Assembly (NCBI GenBank): GCA_023395435.1
Contig: JAEWZG010000012.1
Coordinates: forward strand, 1-15,775
Direction: 5' to 3'
DNA from: Bacillota bacterium
GTDB taxonomy: Bacteria > Bacillota > Clostridia > Oscillospirales > Ruminococcaceae
DNA length: 15,775 nt
The notes under the pieces were generated by a model. The model saw nothing but the letters and a program-made list of their open reading frames with translations. It did not search any database and was not told where the DNA came from. A program made the translations under genes and the position numbers. Positions 13,133 through 15,775 of the stretch are shown here, piece by piece. Position 1 is the stretch's first letter; each line of letters starts with the position of its first letter.

Positions 13133-13154
13133 AAAAATAGCCTTTTGGCTATTT
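13133..13154 (-). terminator. Terminator of the murA-walJ-rlmH operon, overlapping the rlmH stop codon
   Basis: The minus-strand stem AAATAGCC / GGCTATTT (13154-13147 with 13142-13135) has an AAAA loop and runs into TTTTT. The first arm contains the last Lys codon and the TAG stop of rlmH. Confidence 0.8.
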
Positions 13155-13631
13155 ATGATACTTTGAATTGTTTAATATCGAAAATGCTCTATAAATCTGT
13201 TCAGAAAGCATTACTCTTGCAAGCTGATGAGGAAATGTCATTTCTGACATTGATAATCTGAAATCTGCTTGTTTTTTTATATCATCACATATTCCAAATG
13301 AACTGCCAATGATAAAGTTAATTGTACTTTTCCCTGATAATGAAATATCATTAAATTTCTCAGCAAGCTTTTCACTCTGTAACTGTTTGCCCTCAATACA
13401 CATTGCAAATGTATATGTGCCTTTTGTTAGGTAACTCTGAATCTGTTTACCTTCGGCAGTTAATGCAGATTCAACTTCCTTCTGTGAAGGATTGTCGGAC
13501 AAACGCTGTTCAGATAATTCAAATATACTAAACTTGCAGAATGCCGTAAGGCGTTTTGAATACTCATCAATTGCCATACGAAGATATTGTTCCTTAAGCT
13601 TGCCTATTGTTATTATATTTACTGTTAGCAT
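13149..13631 (-). CDS. rlmH: 23S rRNA (pseudouridine1915-N3)-methyltransferase
   Basis: RlmH is a SPOUT-class enzyme that uses SAM to methylate pseudouridine 1915 in helix 69 of 23S rRNA on assembled 70S ribosomes. The 160-residue length is exact for the family. The knotted SAM site is visible as FIIGSSFGI (106-114), where Ser110 replaces the more usual second Gly. The conserved tail follows: MTFPHQLARVMLSEQIYRAF, then SKYHK at the C-terminus. A GGTGA site precedes the ATG. It begins 9 bases after the walJ stop codon, implying translational coupling in the murA-walJ-rlmH unit. The association of rlmH with walJ is also seen in Bacillus. Confidence 0.97.
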   Translation of the reverse strand: MLTVNIITIGKLKEQYLRMAIDEYSKRLTAFCKFSIFELSEQRLSDNPSQKEVESALTAEGKQIQSYLTKGTYTFAMCIEGKQLQSEKLAEKFNDISLSGKSTINFIIGSSFGICDDIKKQADFRLSMSEMTFPHQLARVMLSEQIYRAFSILNNSKYHK

Positions 13632-13640
13632 AATTTCACC

Positions 13641-14426
13641 TTATAAAACACAGCAAGTGCCACTTGTCGCAACTGGAGCAACTGACAATATGTAGTCCTT
13701 ATTCCTGCTAAAATCATTAAGCTCATTGAGCACTGTTTTTTCAGCGACTAAAGGGGTGTTATTTTCCTGACTCAGATGCCCGAGAATTACTCGTGTTGTT
13801 CCATTTTGGAGCAATCTTTTCACCATACCTGCACAGATATTATTTGCAAGATGTCCATGGTCTGAAAGAATTCTTTTCTTTAAATAATAAGGATATCTTC
13901 CGCTTTTGAGCATTTTTTCATCATAGTTAGATTCAAGAAGAACAAGATCAGAACCAAAGAGATTACTTTCAACTTCTGGTGTTATGTTACCAAGATCAGT
14001 ACATACTGTAATGACTCTTTCATCATTTGTGTTAATTCTGTATCCACAGCTTTGTTCTGTGTCGTGAGGTGTGGAAAAGCATTTTATGTACATATCGTTT
14101 ATTTCAAGCCCGTCAGATGTTATTACTTCAGTTTTAGTGTAAGCGGAAATCTTATTTGATTTTATCAGAGAATTAAGTGTTTTCGCCTGTGCATAAACAG
14201 GAATTTTGTGCTTCTGCGTATAAATATTCAGACCTGAAACATGATCTGAATGCTCATGCGTAATAAAAATTGCTTTTACCGCATTAGCATTAATTCCACA
14301 TATTTCAAGTCCCTCTGATAGTCGTTTACAGCTAACACCCGCATCAATCAGTATACCTGATGTTGGGTTGCCGATAAATGTCGCATTACCCTTGCTTGAA
14401 CTGAATAAAGGGTAAACTCTTGCCAT
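13641..14426 (-). CDS. walJ: WalJ/YycJ-type metallo-beta-lactamase-fold hydrolase
   Basis: This cytosolic MBL-fold protein of 261 residues belongs to the YycJ group, a family linked to cell-wall and DNA-replication homeostasis whose natural substrate is not settled. The first motif is THEHSDHVSGL (56-66), with metal ligands H57, H59, D61 and H62. Further ligand motifs are STPHD, TDLG and LGHLS. It starts with the family's typical MARVYPLFSSSKGNATFI. The ATG has AAGGA about 10 bases upstream, overlapping the end of murA (18-base gap). Here it sits between murA and rlmH rather than beside the walRK two-component genes of Bacillus, so the symbol rests on family rather than full context. Confidence 0.88.
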   Translation of the reverse strand: MARVYPLFSSSKGNATFIGNPTSGILIDAGVSCKRLSEGLEICGINANAVKAIFITHEHSDHVSGLNIYTQKHKIPVYAQAKTLNSLIKSNKISAYTKTEVITSDGLEINDMYIKCFSTPHDTEQSCGYRINTNDERVITVCTDLGNITPEVESNLFGSDLVLLESNYDEKMLKSGRYPYYLKKRILSDHGHLANNICAGMVKRLLQNGTTRVILGHLSQENNTPLVAEKTVLNELNDFSRNKDYILSVAPVATSGTCCVL

Positions 14427-14444
14427 TGTATCACGTTCCTTAAT

Positions 14445-15728
14445 TTATAGTGCTTTTCTCATTGATGAACCTGGAATAGTCTTCCTGATAACATCAGCAC
14501 CAAGCAATTTTAGCTTATCATCAATGTTTTCATATCCTCTTTCGATATGAAAGATATCGTCAATTTCGGTTACACCGTGAGCTGCAAGTGCGGCTATAAT
14601 CATAGCTGCACCAGCACGAAGGTCAGTTGCTTTCACTGGAGCACCAGTAAAGGATTCAATTCCCTGAATAATTGCAACCTTGCCATCAACAGAAATATCA
14701 GCTCCCATACGGCGAAGCTCCGCTACAAATCGAAAACGATTATCAAATATATCATCTGTTACTATGCTTGTCCCACTTGCAAGACACAATAATGTAGAAA
14801 ACTGTGGCTGCATATCTGTTGGGAAACCTGGATGAGGCATAGTTTTTAAGCTTGTTTTTTCAAGTGGACCAGTATAAACAACTCTGACACTATCATCATT
14901 TTCTATAACAGTTACGCCAATTTTGCGCAATTTAGCTGTAATAGATTCAAGATGTTTGGGAATAACATTCTTTATAATGACGTCACCTTTTGTGGCTGCA
15001 GCTGCAACCATATATGTTCCGGCTTCAATCTGGTCCGGAATTACCGCATAAGTAGTTCCCTTTAATGAACTTACCCCACGGATTTTGATAACGTCAGTAC
15101 CAGCACCCATAATATCTGCTCCCATTGAATTAAGGAAGTTTGCTAAATCAACAATGTGAGGTTCCTTTGCTGCGTTTTCAATTATTGTTAAACCTTCAGC
15201 CTTAACAGCAGCAAACATTGCATTTATTGTTCCGCCAACTGTAATGAAATCAAAATAAATCTGAGATCCAATAAGACTATCTGCTGATACTTCAACCATT
15301 CCATGTTCAATTACATCAGTTGCACCAAGCGAACGAAAAGCTTTAAGATGCTGATCGATCGGACGGTCACCAAGATCACAACCGCCAGGCATTGGTACCT
15401 TTGCCTTATGGAATCTTCCAATTAATGTGCCAAGAAAGTAACTTGAAGCACGCATTAAACGAGCAAGGTCATATGGAACAGTAGGCTCCAAAATACCCCT
15501 TGTATCGATCTGAATTGTATTTTTATTTATTATCTTAACACTTGCACCCATTTCATAAAGAATACGGATACAGATGGAAATATCACTAATCTCTGGAACA
15601 TTTTCAAGTACACATGGGCCGTCAGCGAGAATTGTAGCTGTAACTATTGCTACTGCTGCATTTTTTGCACCGCTTATTTCAACTTGTCCATGGAGAGGTT
15701 TGCCACCGCGAATATATAATTTTTCCAA
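14445..15728 (-). CDS. murA: UDP-N-acetylglucosamine 1-carboxyvinyltransferase
   Basis: MurA transfers enolpyruvate from PEP to UDP-GlcNAc, the first committed step of peptidoglycan synthesis, in the cytosol. Family landmarks are ISGAKNAAV and PGGCDLGDRPIDQH; the PEP-reactive Cys is retained, as in fosfomycin-sensitive enzymes. I place the start at the TTG at 15728 rather than the GTG at 15737: GGGAG lies 10 bases before the TTG but only 1 base before the GTG. The resulting N-terminus MEKLYIRGGKPLHG aligns with known MurA proteins and puts the catalytic Lys at position 22 and the Cys at 117, close to E. coli numbering (K22, C115). The length is then 427 residues. It is first gene of an operon with walJ and rlmH. 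Confidence 0.96.
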   Translation of the reverse strand: MEKLYIRGGKPLHGQVEISGAKNAAVAIVTATILADGPCVLENVPEISDISICIRILYEMGASVKIINKNTIQIDTRGILEPTVPYDLARLMRASSYFLGTLIGRFHKAKVPMPGGCDLGDRPIDQHLKAFRSLGATDVIEHGMVEVSADSLIGSQIYFDFITVGGTINAMFAAVKAEGLTIIENAAKEPHIVDLANFLNSMGADIMGAGTDVIKIRGVSSLKGTTYAVIPDQIEAGTYMVAAAATKGDVIIKNVIPKHLESITAKLRKIGVTVIENDDSVRVVYTGPLEKTSLKTMPHPGFPTDMQPQFSTLLCLASGTSIVTDDIFDNRFRFVAELRRMGADISVDGKVAIIQGIESFTGAPVKATDLRAGAAMIIAALAAHGVTEIDDIFHIERGYENIDDKLKLLGADVIRKTIPGSSMRKAL

Positions 15729-15738
15729 ATAATTCACT

Positions 15739-15743
15739 CTCCC
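15739..15743 (-). promoter_or_regulatory. Ribosome binding site favouring the TTG start of murA
   Basis: GGGAG on the minus strand is 10 bases from the TTG at 15728 and abuts the GTG at 15737 with a single base between, which is too close for initiation there. Confidence 0.6.
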
Positions 15744-15759
15744 ATTAAATATCTTTATT

Positions 15760-15765
15760 ATTATA
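15760..15765 (-). promoter_or_regulatory. Likely -10 element of the murA operon promoter
   Basis: TATAAT on the minus strand, with TG one base upstream (extended -10). The -35 box would lie beyond the right edge, so only half the promoter can be seen. Confidence 0.5.
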
Positions 15766-15775
15766 ACACACTTTA

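Noticed and set aside
1..15775. CRISPR array, tRNA/rRNA genes, insertion sequences, phage or toxin-antitoxin genes
   Set aside because: No regularly spaced repeats, no tRNA-like GGTTCRA arms outside coding DNA, and no transposase or integrase motifs were seen.

Overview
The window reads as ordinary chromosome of a low-GC, AT-rich Clostridia-type Firmicute, probably Ruminococcus-like (Oscillospiraceae). That placement is inferred from AGGAGG-type ribosome sites, sigma-A style TTGACA/TATAAT promoters, a T-box leader, an IreB homologue, KtrB, and the mazG-hup-rqcP and murA-walJ-rlmH clusters. I see no insertion sequence, phage gene, CRISPR array, tRNA or rRNA gene. Gene density is high, and most convergent or consecutive units are separated by clean hairpin terminators.

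Layout. Positions 1-1378 (+) hold the 3' part of mazG (its 5' end lies off the window), the nucleoid protein HU, and rqcP, an S4-domain ribosome-rescue factor. A terminator sits between hup and rqcP. Positions 1473-3663 (-) hold a 704-residue membrane-anchored extracellular protein of unknown function, with a near-consensus promoter whose -35 box lies inside a perfect inverted repeat. Positions 3711-5176 (-) hold a PdaA-like polysaccharide deacetylase lipoprotein and, upstream of it with its own promoter and terminator, ireB.

Positions 5193-9761 (-) form one transcription unit: promoter, a Phe-type T-box leader (specifier UUC), a flavodoxin/ferredoxin fusion protein (EFR1 type), pheS, pheT. 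The redox gene lies between the leader and the synthetase genes, so it should be induced with them when uncharged tRNA-Phe accumulates. This is the most unusual arrangement in the window. Positions 9788-11222 (-) hold ktrB, a K+ translocating subunit, with no ktrA beside it.

Divergent from ktrB, on the + strand, are a hotdog acyl-CoA thioesterase (11404-11883) and a lipoprotein resembling a PrsA/SurA foldase with a decayed parvulin region (11976-13091). Positions 13133-15765 (-) hold murA, walJ and rlmH as a tight operon read from the right edge. murA probably starts at a TTG codon.

Functionally the window is housekeeping: nucleotide clean-up, chromosome packing, ribosome rescue and rRNA modification, Phe-tRNA charging, peptidoglycan precursor synthesis and wall modification, plus K+ uptake. 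The parts that do not fit textbook context are the EFR1 gene under T-box control, the unknown exported protein with its candidate operator, and several genes separated from their usual partners (ktrB without ktrA, ireB without ruvX, rqcP without yabP/yabQ).
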